Notes: generated by a model not told the origin, from the sequence alone. A stretch of DNA of 64,000 bases from Erysipelotrichaceae bacterium 66202529 (GCA_017161075.1 CP046174.1:3658001-3722000), one strand, 5' to 3'. Positions 46,442-58,098 are shown, counted from the first letter of the stretch. Numbers and translations are program-made.

Positions 46442-47070
46442 TATGCAAGTGCCTCCTCAACATCTTTCACAGCAGCTTCTGTAAAGACGATTTTGTTAGC
46501 ATTTACGATATCGTAAACATTTAATCCATCAGCAGTAAGCATCATCATAGTAGGGATGTTTCTCATGCTCAGGAATGCATTTTCAAAATCTTCACCTTCA
46601 GATACTACGAATAAGGTTTTCTTTGGTGCGTTGATATCAGCGACAATCTGGTTGAACGCCTTTGTTTTTGGAGCTTCCAGCTCAAACTTGTCAACAACGC
46701 CCATTGCGTTTTCCAGCACCTTCTCAGACAGAGCTGATTTCAGAGCCAGACGACGAACTTTTTTGTTCAGCTTGTAGCCATAGTTTCTAGGAGTCGGGCC
46801 GAATACGATTCCTCCGCCTCTCCACTGTGTAGCACGAATGGATCCCTGACGAGCACGTCCGGTTCCCTTCTGACGCCAAGGCTTACGTCCGCCACCGCGT
46901 ACTTCTGTACGGTTTTTGGTATCGTGAGTACCCTGACGCATGGATGCTCTCTGCATAATGACAGCATCGAAGATACATTGCTGATTTGGCTCGATGCCAA
47001 ATACTGTATCTGCAAGAGTGATTTCTTTCAGCTCTTTACCAGTTTGGCTTAATACGACCATCTTAGGCAT
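46441..47070 (-). CDS. rplD: 50S ribosomal protein L4
   Basis: 209 residues; the tunnel loop [19 protein letters not shown] is intact. Also the S10-operon autoregulator in E. coli; whether it acts on the leader at 48090-48203 here is unknown. Confidence 0.98.
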   Translation of the reverse strand: MPKMVVLSQTGKELKEITLADTVFGIEPNQQCIFDAVIMQRASMRQGTHDTKNRTEVRGGGRKPWRQKGTGRARQGSIRATQWRGGGIVFGPTPRNYGYKLNKKVRRLALKSALSEKVLENAMGVVDKFELEAPKTKAFNQIVADINAPKKTLFVVSEGEDFENAFLSMRNIPTMMMLTADGLNVYDIVNANKIVFTEAAVKDVEEALA

Positions 47071-47073
47071 CTC

Positions 47074-47760
47074 TTATTCCTCCTCTTTCGTGTAATCTAC
47101 TAATGTCACAGGCTCTGTATTGCCCTTGGAACATTTAGCAGTGCGTACCATTACCATTCCACGTTTTGGTCCAGGCACGTTTCCTTTGATCAGTAAGTAG
47201 TTGTTTTCAACATCAACCTTGATCACTGTCAGGTTCTGGTTTGTAGTTCTGTAACCACCCTCCTGACCGGCCATGATGGTACCCTTGATAATCTTACCCT
47301 GACGGGAGGTTATACCGTTGGTAGCCAATGAACCGATGTGTCTGTGGTGTCCGGAACCATGGCTCTTAGGACCGATTTTCGCATTATTACGAACGATCGT
47401 ACCATTGAATCCCTTACCCTTTGATGTACCGATAACATCTACTGTTTCTCCAGCGCTGAAGATTCCTACGTTGATTTCAGCACCCAGCTCCAGATCAGCA
47501 AATTCGCTGTCGCGAACTTCCTTAACGAATCTTTTCGGAGCCGTATTCGCTTTTGCAGCATGTCCGGCTTCACCCTTTGTGCTGCGTGTTTCCTTAACAT
47601 CTTCAAAACCTAACTGTACAGCTTCGTATCCATCGTTTTCCACTGTTTTCTTCTGTAATACAACATTTGGACAAGCCTCTACTACAGTTACAGGAATCAG
47701 CGTTCCATCCTCTGTGAAGACCTGTGTCATCCCAAGTTTACGTCCTAGAATACCTTTCAT
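47074..47760 (-). CDS. rplC: 50S ribosomal protein L3
   Basis: 228 residues from [21 protein letters not shown] lies 4-6 nt before this ATG; the longer frame to 47802 runs into rpsJ. Conserved [10 protein letters not shown] loop near the peptidyl-transferase centre. Confidence 0.98.
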   Translation of the reverse strand: MKGILGRKLGMTQVFTEDGTLIPVTVVEACPNVVLQKKTVENDGYEAVQLGFEDVKETRSTKGEAGHAAKANTAPKRFVKEVRDSEFADLELGAEINVGIFSAGETVDVIGTSKGKGFNGTIVRNNAKIGPKSHGSGHHRHIGSLATNGITSRQGKIIKGTIMAGQEGGYRTTNQNLTVIKVDVENNYLLIKGNVPGPKRGMVMVRTAKCSKGNTEPVTLVDYTKEEE

Positions 47761-47773
47761 GATGTCACCTCCA

Positions 47774-48085
47774 TTACAGCTTAATTTCGATGTCAACACC
47801 ACTTGGCAGCTCCAGACGACTCAGTGAGTCGATTGTTTCTGCTGTAGGTCCGACAATCTCAATTAAACGTTTGTGAGTTCTGATCTCGAACTGCTCGCGA
47901 GAGTCTTTGTATTTGTGTACCGCACGCAGGATTGTTACTACCTGCTTTTCAGTTGGAAGAGGTACTGGTCCAACAATTTTTTTAGCACCGTGAGCTTGTG
48001 CTGCCTGCACGATCTTTTCTGCGGATGCATCCAAGATTCTGTGCTCATAAGCTTTTAAGCGAATTCTTACGCTATTTTTTGCCAT
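47774..48085 (-). CDS. rpsJ: 30S ribosomal protein S10
   Basis: 103 residues; [11 protein letters not shown] and GPVPLPT are diagnostic. First gene of the superoperon, with AAGGAGA before the ATG; also the NusE antitermination factor. Confidence 0.98.
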   Translation of the reverse strand: MAKNSVRIRLKAYEHRILDASAEKIVQAAQAHGAKKIVGPVPLPTEKQVVTILRAVHKYKDSREQFEIRTHKRLIEIVGPTAETIDSLSRLELPSGVDIEIKL

Positions 48086-48089
48086 GAAT

Positions 48090-48203
48090 ATATCTCCTTT
48101 CGCCTATATGGACTATAGACTCGCTCGATGCGAATTCCCCGGCCTCGCCGTCCATGACAACGTTTCTCAGTGGGTCGGCAACCTCGCATGTCCTCGCGGT
48201 CGT
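48090..48203 (-). promoter_or_regulatory. Structured leader of the S10 superoperon
   Basis: Untranslated leader of about 115 nt. AUGCGA (48184-48189) can pair with UCGCAU (48128-48133), enclosing UUGCCG/CGGCGA, so a nested fold is likely. No T-run follows, which argues for translational or protein-binding control rather than termination. No named Rfam leader recognised. Confidence 0.5.
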
Positions 48204-48209
48204 GATAAT

Positions 48210-48238
48210 ATTCTAACACATCCAAATGTTGATTACAA
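48210..48238 (-). promoter_or_regulatory. Promoter of the S10-spc-alpha superoperon
   Basis: TTGTAA (48233-48238), 17 nt, TAGAAT (48210-48215) preceded by TGT, giving an extended -10 on the minus strand. Confidence 0.75.
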
Positions 48239-48350
48239 GCGTTAATTACGGCTTTTTTTACTTTTTTTCATAATTTTTTCAGAACCTCTGCACTCCACGA
48301 AATCCGCTGTTCATGAGAGCGTTTTCATAGCATTTTCGGTGAAAAAAACG

Positions 48351-48378
48351 AAAAAAAGCTTCTAAATCAATAGAAGCT
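48351..48378 (-). terminator. Terminator of the thiamin-precursor operon
   Basis: AGCTTCTA/TAGAAGCT stem with a 6-nt loop and seven T on the minus strand, just after the TatD gene. Confidence 0.9.
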
Positions 48379-48385
48379 CTTCACC

Positions 48386-49111
48386 TTAGCGCAGGGTTGT
48401 TTGCAGGAATGCCTCACAGTTTTGCTGCAGCTGCCGCTCTAGCTGCTCATATGGAATATTGCGCATTTCACTGATGCGCAGCATACTGCGCTTTAAGATT
48501 GCACCATGCTCATGCGGTGTCACTGCACGGTTCTCACACCATGCACAGGCTGAGATACCATCAGTTTCCACAAGCAGACGCTCCAGGGGGACGGAGGCTG
48601 CCACCTGCTGCACGGCTTCATCTGACAATAAGGAAGGCCCGACTGTGAACCAGCAGCCCATATTGATATATTCCCAAAGCCAGTCCGCACAGGAATACCA
48701 GTGTACAAGATAGCGGTTTTCATAACGCCGCAACAGCTTTAGCGCCGCTTTCTCTTTTCCCTTCAGATGCAAAATGACCGGCTTTTTCTGCTGCTGTGCA
48801 AACGTAAGCTGCTGTTCAAACACGCTATACTGCAGAGCCTCATCCGTTTTACACCAGACGGAATCCAATCCGATCTCTCCAATAATTTTCGTTTCCTTTA
48901 GCATTGGCAGCATCTCATCCCATGTGACTGTATCCGCCTGCCATGGATGGATACCGGCACTGATCCATATCGCCGGGTTTTCCGCCTGCAGCTTTTTCAG
49001 CTTGCTGTATTCCTTTGGCGTTGCCGCATTCACAATACAGGTGATACCCTGCTGCTTTAAAATTTCCGGTGTGGTTGCAGAGTCCATATGCATATGTGCA
49101 TCAATGATCAT
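48386..49111 (-). CDS. TatD-family metal-dependent hydrolase
   Basis: 241 residues, TIM-barrel. The metal ligands of TatD enzymes are all seen: H6 and H8 (DAHMHMD), E79 (GEIGLD), H115 (LHLKG), H137 (VHWYSC) and D184 (ETDG). Known members are DNases or D-aminoacyl-tRNA deacylases. Here the gene overlaps the thiZ-like ATPase by 11 nt and ends a TPP-riboswitch operon, so a role in thiamin salvage is possible. AAGGAGGG precedes the ATG. Confidence 0.9.
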   Translation of the reverse strand: MIIDAHMHMDSATTPEILKQQGITCIVNAATPKEYSKLKKLQAENPAIWISAGIHPWQADTVTWDEMLPMLKETKIIGEIGLDSVWCKTDEALQYSVFEQQLTFAQQQKKPVILHLKGKEKAALKLLRRYENRYLVHWYSCADWLWEYINMGCWFTVGPSLLSDEAVQQVAASVPLERLLVETDGISACAWCENRAVTPHEHGAILKRSMLRISEMRNIPYEQLERQLQQNCEAFLQTTLR

Positions 49112-49841
49112 AAACGCCCTCCTTCAGAAGCTGATAAATCTCCTTCTTCAGCTCCCCCTGATCATACAGCCATTCCCGGCTTTTTTCACATCGCTGCAAA
49201 GTGATCTCCTTGCAGATGGAAGCGGGTGAGCCCCCCAAAATCAGAATACGGTCTGCCAGATACAGCGCCTCATCAATATCGTGGGTCACCAGCAGCATCG
49301 TTCTGTTTAACTCTTTCCTCAGTTTCAGCAGCCAATCCTGCATATCATTGCGTGTAATGACATCCAGCGCACCAAAGGGCTCATCCAGCAGCAGTATATC
49401 GGCACTGCATAAGGCTGTGCGAAGAAACGCAGCACGCTGCCGCATCCCCCCGGACAGCTCATTTGGATACGCATATTCATAACCTTTTAAGCCAAAGGTC
49501 TCAAACTCCTGCAATGCGCTTTCCTTCGCCTCTTTAACATGTCCGTGTATCCTGCCATACAGACAGACATTATCCAGAATATTCTTCCATGGCAGCAGCA
49601 GGTCATCCTGCGGCATATAGGCAAAGTGTGAGGAAACTCCCTGCACACGCACATCATCCACAGAAAAGGTACCCTGCTCACTGTCCAGAAGTCCAGCCAG
49701 TATATTCAGCAGCGTTGATTTCCCACAGCCGCTGGGCCCGATCAGTGCCACAAATTCACCTTTCTCCACATGAAAGCTGACATGCTCCAGAATCCTTCTG
49801 CTGTTGAAAGAGATTGCCATATCCTCCACTTGTAATTTCAT
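49101..49841 (-). CDS. thiZ: ThiZ-like ABC ATPase (thiamin pyrimidine precursor uptake)
   Basis: 246 residues. Walker A GPSGCGKST (35-43), LSGGMRQR and Walker B ILLLDEPFGALD are those of the nitrate/sulfonate/NMT1-type importer ATPases. Energises uptake with the adjacent thiX and thiY products. Symbol assigned from operon context under a TPP riboswitch. Confidence 0.85.
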   Translation of the reverse strand: MKLQVEDMAISFNSRRILEHVSFHVEKGEFVALIGPSGCGKSTLLNILAGLLDSEQGTFSVDDVRVQGVSSHFAYMPQDDLLLPWKNILDNVCLYGRIHGHVKEAKESALQEFETFGLKGYEYAYPNELSGGMRQRAAFLRTALCSADILLLDEPFGALDVITRNDMQDWLLKLRKELNRTMLLVTHDIDEALYLADRILILGGSPASICKEITLQRCEKSREWLYDQGELKKEIYQLLKEGVYDH

Positions 49842-49863
49842 GATGACCTCCTGTAGAAGCAGC

Positions 49864-50859
49864 TTATTTCACAAACGTATTCGTATACTGCTCATCCGCT
49901 TTGATTTTTTCGTTAATCAGCTTATTCTCATACATAAAGGCAGTATAGTTATCCCATACAGAATCCTTCATAACACCCCAGCCTTCTGCGTCCTTTGCAT
50001 ATTCACTGCTTAAAAACTGCTGGCTCTTTTTCAAAAACTTCAGATCATAATCCGGTGCATATTTACTCAGAATCTCTGCGGACGCATCCGGATTTGAAAT
50101 TGCAAATTCATATCCCTTCTTCACTGCATTCATAAATCTCTGAACTGTTTCCGGATCCTCCTTGATCATTTTCTCACTTGTAATGATAACAGGTGTGTAA
50201 TAATCCAAACGCTCATCCAGCTCACGCAGCGGTATGTAATTTAAGTCATAGCCTTCCATTCTTCCCTTTGTCACAGCCCAGCCTTCAAACTCCCACTGAA
50301 TATCCACTGTTTTTCCAAGAGACGCAAAGCCGCTTCCATCTGCACCAACCATTGTCAGCTTAGAGAAATCCGCCTTCGCCGCCTTCATAACCGCCTTGAT
50401 AACAGCCTCCTCACTCGGTGCCTGCCAGCCTGCATACACCTTGCCTTCAAAATCCTTCGGTGTATTGATATGTTCTTTTTTCAATGACACAAAGCCGCTC
50501 GTGTTATGCTGAATGATTGTCGCAATCGCCCGGATCGGCAACGGTTCCTCCGCCGTTCTCGCATAGGTCACATCCTCCTGATAGCTGACACCGAACTCTC
50601 CCTTGTTTGCGGCGACCAGTGTTGCACTTGTGGCATCATCCCCAGGCTCGATGATATCCACATCCAGACCTTCCTCCTTGAAATACCCTTTATCCTTAGC
50701 AACATAAAATCCGGTATGATTGGTATTCGGTAAATAATCAAGAATCAGCGTTACCTTCTTTGCCGTTTCCTTCTCCTTGGATGCTTCCTTATTATCGGAG
50801 CATCCGCTTACTGCAACAGCCATCAATGCAGCCAGCAGCATACAGCTAATTTTCTTCAT
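49864..50859 (-). CDS. thiY: ThiY-like substrate-binding lipoprotein (NMT1/THI5 family)
   Basis: 331 residues. Lipobox VSGC. The mature protein opens VTLILDYLPNTNHTGFYVA, close to the NMT1/THI5-like proteins that bind 4-amino-5-hydroxymethylpyrimidine or its formylamino form, followed by the usual two-lobe periplasmic-binding fold. It overlaps thiX by 4 nt (ATGA). Confidence 0.88.
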   Translation of the reverse strand: MKKISCMLLAALMAVAVSGCSDNKEASKEKETAKKVTLILDYLPNTNHTGFYVAKDKGYFKEEGLDVDIIEPGDDATSATLVAANKGEFGVSYQEDVTYARTAEEPLPIRAIATIIQHNTSGFVSLKKEHINTPKDFEGKVYAGWQAPSEEAVIKAVMKAAKADFSKLTMVGADGSGFASLGKTVDIQWEFEGWAVTKGRMEGYDLNYIPLRELDERLDYYTPVIITSEKMIKEDPETVQRFMNAVKKGYEFAISNPDASAEILSKYAPDYDLKFLKKSQQFLSSEYAKDAEGWGVMKDSVWDNYTAFMYENKLINEKIKADEQYTNTFVK

Positions 50860-51623
50860 GCTTTTCTTCCTTTCTTCTTTCCTGCATATGGAAACAATAC
50901 CGCTTCCAGTAAAACCACTGCCCCGTGCAGTAAAAGGCTCAGTGCGATAATCACAACCACACAGGCAAAAACCTTATCCAGCATATAACCGTTTTTCACA
51001 CGTATCATATAATATCCAAGACCTGCCGAGGCACTCAGCCACTCTCCGACGATCGCCCCGCCGATGCAATAGGTCGCAGCCACCTTCAAGCCGGAAAATA
51101 ATGCAGTAGAGGCTGCCGGTATTTTCACATATGCATAAATCTGCCATTTTTTGGCACCAAAGCTTTTCAGCAGACTGATCTGATGCTCATCCACTTTACC
51201 CAGCGCATCACAGAAGGCAATTACTACCGGAAAGAAGCACATGAAAATAACCATCAGAATTTTCGGTGCCATGCCAAATCCCAGCCAGATAGAAAACAGC
51301 GGTCCAAGTACCATGACCGGAACAGTCTGTGTAACGACCAGATGCGGAAATATGCTGTGTTTAAAGATTTGTGATACATCCATACCGATTGCAATGACAA
51401 CAGCAAGCAGGGTAGCAATCAGCAGCCCGGCAACTGCTTCCTGCAGCGTTACCAGAGAATGCATCCATAAGACCTCACGATTTGTAAACAGTGCCTGCAC
51501 AATTTTTGAGGGCGCCGGCAGGATATACAAATCAATAGCAAATATACGGACACAGCCTTCCCACACCGCAAGCACCAGCAACAGCGTAAACAATGGCATC
51601 CCAATTTTTTTTAACCGCTGCAT
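50856..51623 (-). CDS. thiX: ThiX-like ABC permease
   Basis: 255 residues with about six membrane helices and the EAA loop (DALGKVDEHQISLLKSFGAKKW) that contacts the ATPase. First gene after the TPP riboswitch. Start at 51623 follows AAAGGAG; the frame extends to 51641, but that ATG overlaps the riboswitch terminator tail. Confidence 0.88.
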   Translation of the reverse strand: MQRLKKIGMPLFTLLLVLAVWEGCVRIFAIDLYILPAPSKIVQALFTNREVLWMHSLVTLQEAVAGLLIATLLAVVIAIGMDVSQIFKHSIFPHLVVTQTVPVMVLGPLFSIWLGFGMAPKILMVIFMCFFPVVIAFCDALGKVDEHQISLLKSFGAKKWQIYAYVKIPAASTALFSGLKVAATYCIGGAIVGEWLSASAGLGYYMIRVKNGYMLDKVFACVVVIIALSLLLHGAVVLLEAVLFPYAGKKKGRKA

Positions 51624-51642
51624 CTTTCTTCTCCTTTCCAAT

Positions 51643-51665
51643 AAAAAAACACCTCCATGAGGCGT
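51643..51665 (-). terminator. Expression-platform terminator of the TPP riboswitch
   Basis: ACGCCTC/GAGGTGT stem (one G-U) with a 3-nt loop and seven T, placed between aptamer and thiX, so TPP binding would stop transcription. Confidence 0.8.
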
Positions 51666-51696
51666 AAGTGAACCAATCTAAGAAATAAGATAGATA

Positions 51697-51767
51697 TGAC
51701 TCCCTACGCTAGCATTAACTAGATCAGGTCATAAGGGACTGTCTCAGCCTAACGGCACCCCTGTCAT
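51697..51767 (-). ncRNA. TPP riboswitch (THI element)
   Basis: The minus strand shows the conserved blocks GGGGTGCC, GGCTGAGA, ACCTGATCTAG and AATGCTAGCGTAGGGA in order, enclosed by a TGAC/GTCA stem. Senses thiamin diphosphate and controls thiX-thiY-thiZ-tatD. Confidence 0.97.
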
Positions 51768-51776
51768 GACAACCAT

Positions 51777-51782
51777 ATTATA
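51777..51782 (-). promoter_or_regulatory. Candidate -10 of the thi operon
   Basis: Perfect TATAAT on the minus strand 10 nt before the riboswitch; the -35 (TTTTCT at 17 nt) is poor. Confidence 0.5.
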
Positions 51783-51841
51783 CACGTATCCTGTAAAAAA
51801 GAAAAGAAAAAACAGGATGCAGATACTTTTTACTGTCCATA

Positions 51842-51880
51842 GAAAAAGGATAGAAGCACGCCGAAGCAATCCTTCTATCC
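51842..51880 (-). terminator. Terminator after ybjQ-like gene
   Basis: Perfect 9-bp stem GGATAGAAG/CTTCTATCC, 15-nt loop, TTTTT on the minus strand. Confidence 0.9.
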
Positions 51881-51900
51881 CTAACAGGACATCCTCTTTG

Positions 51901-52212
51901 TTACATAAAGCAAACGGCAGTGCCATAGGCGATAACCTCGGCTGCTCCACCCATGATGGCACTGGAAGCATATCGGATATTGACGATAGCATCCGCACCA
52001 AGTGCCTCAGCCTCCTCCACCATGCGCTTTGTCGCCAGTGCTCTCGCCTCGTTCATCATTTCATTGTAAGCCTTCAGCTCACCGCCTACCAGTGTCTTAA
52101 AGCCCTGAGAAATATCCTTTCCGATATTCTTTGTCTGAATCGTACTGCCCTTTACCAGTCCCAGCATATTCAGTGTTTTTCCTGTAATATAATCAGTATT
52201 TACTAAGATCAT
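51901..52212 (-). CDS. YbjQ/UPF0145 family protein
   Basis: 103 residues. The family pattern is clear: GKTLNMLGLVKGSTIQ, NEARALATKRMVEEAEALGADAIV and a glycine-rich end. YbjQ proteins form small pentameric-like rings and are sometimes called heavy-metal-binding; function unknown. Overlaps the upstream small membrane protein by 20 nt. Confidence 0.92.
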   Translation of the reverse strand: MILVNTDYITGKTLNMLGLVKGSTIQTKNIGKDISQGFKTLVGGELKAYNEMMNEARALATKRMVEEAEALGADAIVNIRYASSAIMGGAAEVIAYGTAVCFM

Positions 52213-52411
52213 CTTCTTCTCCGCTCCTTATCTCGTCAATTCGTTCCTTGACTACATGAATCCACAGAAAAAGCAGTGCAAGCATAGGAACCCCAAATAA
52301 GAATATCACAGGCTTTGGTGCATCTAGAAAAAACAAAGAGCTGATCCAAAGCATCATATATAATGCAATAACAATTCCAATGGTTATCGGTGCCATCATT
52401 TTCCTATTCAT
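52193..52411 (-). CDS. Small two-helix membrane protein
   Basis: 72 residues with two hydrophobic segments (about 8-28 and 35-52) and a charged C-terminus. GGGAG precedes the ATG. Overlaps the ybjQ-like gene, a frequent pairing in Firmicutes, so it may anchor or assist that protein. No family name known to me. Confidence 0.75.
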   Translation of the reverse strand: MNRKMMAPITIGIVIALYMMLWISSLFFLDAPKPVIFLFGVPMLALLFLWIHVVKERIDEIRSGEEDDLSKY

Positions 52412-52586
52412 ACCGTACTCCCCTTTCTGCTGTTATCTGTATTATACTACAGAAAAGGTAGTATAGGTAGAAAAAAAGGTTCTTTCTCACGGTAAGGTAC
52501 AAAAGTATATGATATACAAAAGGATTGATAAGCATCTCTCATTTTGTATTTAACTCTTTTCCTATACCCAGAGTCAAGAATGAACC

Positions 52587-52614
52587 GAAAAAAAGAGCAC
52601 AAGTGTGCCCTTTT
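52587..52614 (-). terminator. Terminator of the str operon
   Basis: AAGGGCACA/TGTGCTCTT stem (one G-U) and seven T on the minus strand, after tuf. Confidence 0.9.
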
Positions 52615-52629
52615 CATTTGTTTTGTTAA

Positions 52630-53814
<1,185 letters not shown>

Positions 53815-53882
53815 TTTAATTTTCCTCCTAATTTAATAGTTTCCAAGTATATTCTAATTCAAAGTTTTTATAAAAGCAACAG

Positions 53883-55961
53883 TTAATTTTCAGAACTATT
53901 GTTTTTAATGATTTTTTCTGCAATACTCTTTGGTACTTCGGCATAATGGTCGAATTTCATAGAGTAATTTCCACGTCCCTGAGTGAAGGAACGCAGGTCA
54001 GTAACGTAACCGAACATCTCTGACAGAGGAATGTGCGCCTTAACGATAATCGCATTACCTCTTTCCTCCTGGTCAACGATTGCACCACGACGGGAGCTAA
54101 CGTCACCCATAACGGATCCAAGATATTCATTTGGTGCAGTTACTTCCACCATCATAATAGGCTCCAGGATTACCGGGTTACATTTCTTAGCAGCAGCCTT
54201 TAACGCCATACTAGCCGCGATCTTGTACGCCATTTCACTGGAATCGACATCATGGTAGGAACCGTCAAACAGAGTCGCTTTGATATCAATAACAGGGTAG
54301 CCTGCAACGATACCGTTTCCAAGTGCGTCTCTCAGACCTTCTTCTGTAGGCTTGATATACTCACGAGGTACGCTTCCACCGACAGTAGCATCCACGAATT
54401 CAAATCCTTTTCCCTCTTCCTGAGGCTCAAATTTGATCCATACATGACCATACTGTCCGCGTCCACCGGACTGTTTGATGTATTTACCTTCACAATCAGC
54501 AGTTCCACGGATTGTTTCACGGTATGCAACCATTGGCTGTCCAACGTTTGCTTCTACCTTAAATTCACGGCGCAGACGGTCAACGATGATGTCCAGGTGA
54601 AGCTCACCGACACCGGCGATGATTGTCTGACCTGTTTCCTGATCTGTGTAGGTTTTGAAGGTAGGATCCTCTTCTGCAAGCTTTGCAAGAGCAAGACCCA
54701 TCTTATCCTGGTCAGCCTTGGTTTTCGGTTCCAGAGACAGCTCGATTACTGGTTCCGGGAATTCCATGGATTCCAGAATGATTGGAGAATCCTCTGCACA
54801 TAAGCTGTCTCCGGTTGTAGTAACCTTCAGACCTACGGCAGCAGCGATATCTCCGGCATATACCTGGTCGATTTCCTTACGTGCATTTGCATGCATCTGT
54901 ACAATACGACCGAAACGCTCTCTTTTACCTTTTGTTGAGTTTAATACATAGCTTCCTGCAGTTGCTGTACCGGAGTACACACGGAAGAAGGACAGCTTTC
55001 CAACAAACGGGTCAGTTGCGATTTTGAATGCCAGGGCAGCGAATGGTTCTTCATCACTGGAATGACGTTCTGCTTCCGTACCATCTTCCAGCGTTCCCTT
55101 AATTGCAGGAACATCCAGCGGAGAAGGCAGATAATCAACAACTGCATCCAGAACCATCTGAACACCCTTATTCTTGTATGCGGAACCGCATAATACTGGG
55201 AAGAAATCACCAGCACATACTGCGATACGCAGAACACGTTTGATATCCTCAACGCTTGGTTCTTCACCTTCCAATACCTGCATCATGAAGTCTTCATCAT
55301 AATCTGCAAGGTAATCGATCAGCTTGGAACGGTATTCCTCACAAAGATCCTTCAGATCTTCAGGAACATCACCTTCTTGAATATCAGTACCTAAGTCATT
55401 TGTATAAATTTCAGATTTTCTTTCAATGATATCTACGATACCAGTGAATGTGGACTCTGCACCAATTGGCAGCTGAATCGGACAGGATTTTGCTCCCAGA
55501 CGATCAACGATTGTTTTGCATGACATCAGGAAGTCAGCTCCTGTTGCATCCATTTTGTTACAGAATACGATACGAGGTACTCCATATGTAGTAGCCTGCC
55601 GCCAAACAGTTTCTGTCTGAGGCTCTACACCGGCTTTTGCATCCAGCACCGTTACGGCACCATCAAGTACACGCAGGGAGCGTTCTACCTCAACTGTGAA
55701 GTCAACGTGACCTGGAGTATCGATAATGTTGATACGGGTACCCTTCCATGCTGCAGTTGTTGCCGCAGATGTGATGGTAATACCACGTTCCTGCTCCTGT
55801 GCCATCCAGTCCATCGTAGAAGCTCCATCATGAGTTTCTCCGATTTTGTGGTTAACACCTGTATAGTACAGAATACGCTCTGTAGTTGTTGTCTTACCAG
55901 CATCGATATGAGCCATGATACCAATGTTACGTGTGTTTTCTAATGAATACTGACGTGGCAT
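53883..55961 (-). CDS. fusA: Elongation factor G
   Basis: 692 residues. [10 protein letters not shown]-loop, [20 protein letters not shown] and NKMDATGAD are present; full-length five-domain protein driving translocation. Confidence 0.99.
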   Translation of the reverse strand: MPRQYSLENTRNIGIMAHIDAGKTTTTERILYYTGVNHKIGETHDGASTMDWMAQEQERGITITSAATTAAWKGTRINIIDTPGHVDFTVEVERSLRVLDGAVTVLDAKAGVEPQTETVWRQATTYGVPRIVFCNKMDATGADFLMSCKTIVDRLGAKSCPIQLPIGAESTFTGIVDIIERKSEIYTNDLGTDIQEGDVPEDLKDLCEEYRSKLIDYLADYDEDFMMQVLEGEEPSVEDIKRVLRIAVCAGDFFPVLCGSAYKNKGVQMVLDAVVDYLPSPLDVPAIKGTLEDGTEAERHSSDEEPFAALAFKIATDPFVGKLSFFRVYSGTATAGSYVLNSTKGKRERFGRIVQMHANARKEIDQVYAGDIAAAVGLKVTTTGDSLCAEDSPIILESMEFPEPVIELSLEPKTKADQDKMGLALAKLAEEDPTFKTYTDQETGQTIIAGVGELHLDIIVDRLRREFKVEANVGQPMVAYRETIRGTADCEGKYIKQSGGRGQYGHVWIKFEPQEEGKGFEFVDATVGGSVPREYIKPTEEGLRDALGNGIVAGYPVIDIKATLFDGSYHDVDSSEMAYKIAASMALKAAAKKCNPVILEPIMMVEVTAPNEYLGSVMGDVSSRRGAIVDQEERGNAIIVKAHIPLSEMFGYVTDLRSFTQGRGNYSMKFDHYAEVPKSIAEKIIKNNSSEN

Positions 55962-55976
55962 AATGGATCTCCTTTC

Positions 55977-56462
<486 letters not shown>

Positions 56463-56472
56463 TCACAATTGA

Positions 56473-56895
56473 TTATTTCTTAGCTTCTTTTGGTTTTTTA
56501 GCTCCGTACAGGGAACGGCTCTGGTTACGGTTCGCAACTCCGGCACAGTCCAGTGTACCACGGATGATGTGGTAACGAACACCTGGAAGATCCTTAACAC
56601 GTCCTCCACGGATCATTACAACACTATGCTCCTGCAGGTTGTGTCCGATACCTGGAATGTAGGCAGTAACCTCCATACCGTTGCTCAGACGAACACGGGC
56701 ATATTTACGCAGCGCTGAGTTTGGTTTCTTCGGTGTCATTGTTCCGACACGAGTACAAACTCCACGTTTCTGAGGTGCACTTAAGTTTGTAGGACGTTTC
56801 TTGATTGAGTTATATCCTCTATTCAGAGCTGGTGACTTGGAAAGCTTCACGCTCTGTTCACGACCTTTACGAATTAATTGGTTAATTGTTGGCAT
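56473..56895 (-). CDS. rpsL: 30S ribosomal protein S12
   Basis: 140 residues; decoding-site loops [11 protein letters not shown] and [10 protein letters not shown] are wild type, including the lysines where streptomycin-resistance changes occur. First gene of the str operon. Confidence 0.99.
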   Translation of the reverse strand: MPTINQLIRKGREQSVKLSKSPALNRGYNSIKKRPTNLSAPQKRGVCTRVGTMTPKKPNSALRKYARVRLSNGMEVTAYIPGIGHNLQEHSVVMIRGGRVKDLPGVRYHIIRGTLDCAGVANRNQSRSLYGAKKPKEAKK

Positions 56896-56953
56896 AATAT
56901 CCTCCTTTCACTAACACACATTTCCGGGTGTGTCATTTTGAAGTGTAAATGTA

Positions 56954-56972
56954 GTTCCCGCAGAACGGGAAC
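56954..56972 (-). promoter_or_regulatory. Leader hairpin of the str operon
   Basis: Perfect GTTCCCG/CGGGAAC stem with a 5-nt loop in the roughly 90-nt leader between promoter and rpsL; no T-run, so not an intrinsic terminator. Confidence 0.5.
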
Positions 56973-56995
56973 CTCAAAAATCCACTTGCCTAATA

Positions 56996-57024
56996 ATCAT
57001 AAAGCAACTGGATTTGCTTGTCAA
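56996..57024 (-). promoter_or_regulatory. str operon promoter
   Basis: Consensus TTGACA (57019-57024), 17 nt, TATGAT (56996-57001) on the minus strand. Confidence 0.85.
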
Positions 57025-57043
57025 CACCTTTTTTTATTTTTCT

Positions 57044-57072
57044 TTGTAAAACGTACATGATTCTAGTATAAT
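57044..57072 (+). promoter_or_regulatory. Promoter of the HAD phosphatase gene
   Basis: TTGTAA (57044-57049), 17 nt, TATAAT (57067-57072); divergent from the str promoter. Confidence 0.8.
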
Positions 57073-57112
57073 AGGGTTCGGATACGAATATTGGGAAAGT
57101 AGAGGTTCAAAT

Positions 57113-57937
57113 ATGACTTATAAAATTGTGTTTTTTGATATGGATGGTACCTTGTACCAAACGGAAAACGACATTATACAGGAATCCAGTCTTCAGGCAA
57201 TCAAAAGACTGAAGGAGGAGGGGTATATCGTATGTGCGGCTACCGGACGGCCGCTGAATCAAATGAATCTGATTCTGGAGCGTGTCCAGTTTGATTATAT
57301 GGTGATGATCAATGGTGGCTATGTCCTGGATCGTGATCAGAGCCTGCTGTTTGAAAACCCGCTCAGCAGACAGACCACACAGGATATTGTCGACTGGTGC
57401 GAAGAGCAGGAAAACGGACTGATGTTTCATTTTGGTGATACCTCTTATATTTATGATAAATTTTATCCGTTCTATTATTTCTGCCGTGATCACCATGTAT
57501 TAAATTATCTGTTCTATGACGAGCAGCGCTCCTACCATAAGCGCCATAATGCCTACAATGCAGTCCTGATGACAAAGGATCAGCGTTCTTTAGAGGACTT
57601 TCTGGCAAAGCATCCTTTGCTGCGCAGCGATCTGATCGAGGTTGCACAGGATCATTTCTGCTTTGATGTTTTCAATGCAAATAATGATAAGTTTGTCGGT
57701 ATCAATCAGGTTCTCCGAAAGGAAGGCATATCCTGGGAGGAGTGCATCTGCTTCGGTGACAGCACCAATGATATAAAAATGCTGGAAATGGCAGGTATGG
57801 GAGTCGCCATGGGAAGTGCTTCCGATTATGTTAAATCCTTCGCCGATATGGTTACCACCTCAGTATATGAAAACGGTGTTGCCAGTGCACTGAATACGAT
57901 ACTGCATCTGGATATTGCATACGAAGGACAAAAATAA
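57113..57937 (+). CDS. Cof-type HAD-IIB family phosphatase
   Basis: 274 residues. HAD motifs are all visible: DMDGT with D9 and D11, AATGRP (42-47), K193 and GDSTND (215-220). The cap (about 85-185) is of type C2B. Members dephosphorylate sugar phosphates, FMN or HMP-PP; the substrate here is open. Monocistronic. Confidence 0.92.
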   Translation: MTYKIVFFDMDGTLYQTENDIIQESSLQAIKRLKEEGYIVCAATGRPLNQMNLILERVQFDYMVMINGGYVLDRDQSLLFENPLSRQTTQDIVDWCEEQENGLMFHFGDTSYIYDKFYPFYYFCRDHHVLNYLFYDEQRSYHKRHNAYNAVLMTKDQRSLEDFLAKHPLLRSDLIEVAQDHFCFDVFNANNDKFVGINQVLRKEGISWEECICFGDSTNDIKMLEMAGMGVAMGSASDYVKSFADMVTTSVYENGVASALNTILHLDIAYEGQK

Positions 57938-57997
57938 AAGCAGGAGCATTTCTATTCAATTTCACATAGGGATAAGTCCTGTTCAATATCTAAACAT

Positions 57998-58053
57998 AAA
58001 AGAGATTTCTTAAATGATAGTTAACCTACAGTCATTTTGGAAATCTCTTTTTC
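57998..58053 (+). terminator. Terminator after the HAD gene, likely bidirectional
   Basis: Perfect 11-bp stem AAAGAGATTTC/GAAATCTCTTT with an inner AAATGA/TCATTT helix, followed by TTTTT; the minus side also ends in TTTT and may serve brnQ. Confidence 0.9.
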
Positions 58054-58098
58054 ATTTGCTTCCTGTATTGCAATGCACAGGGCAGCTATGGTTTGCTA

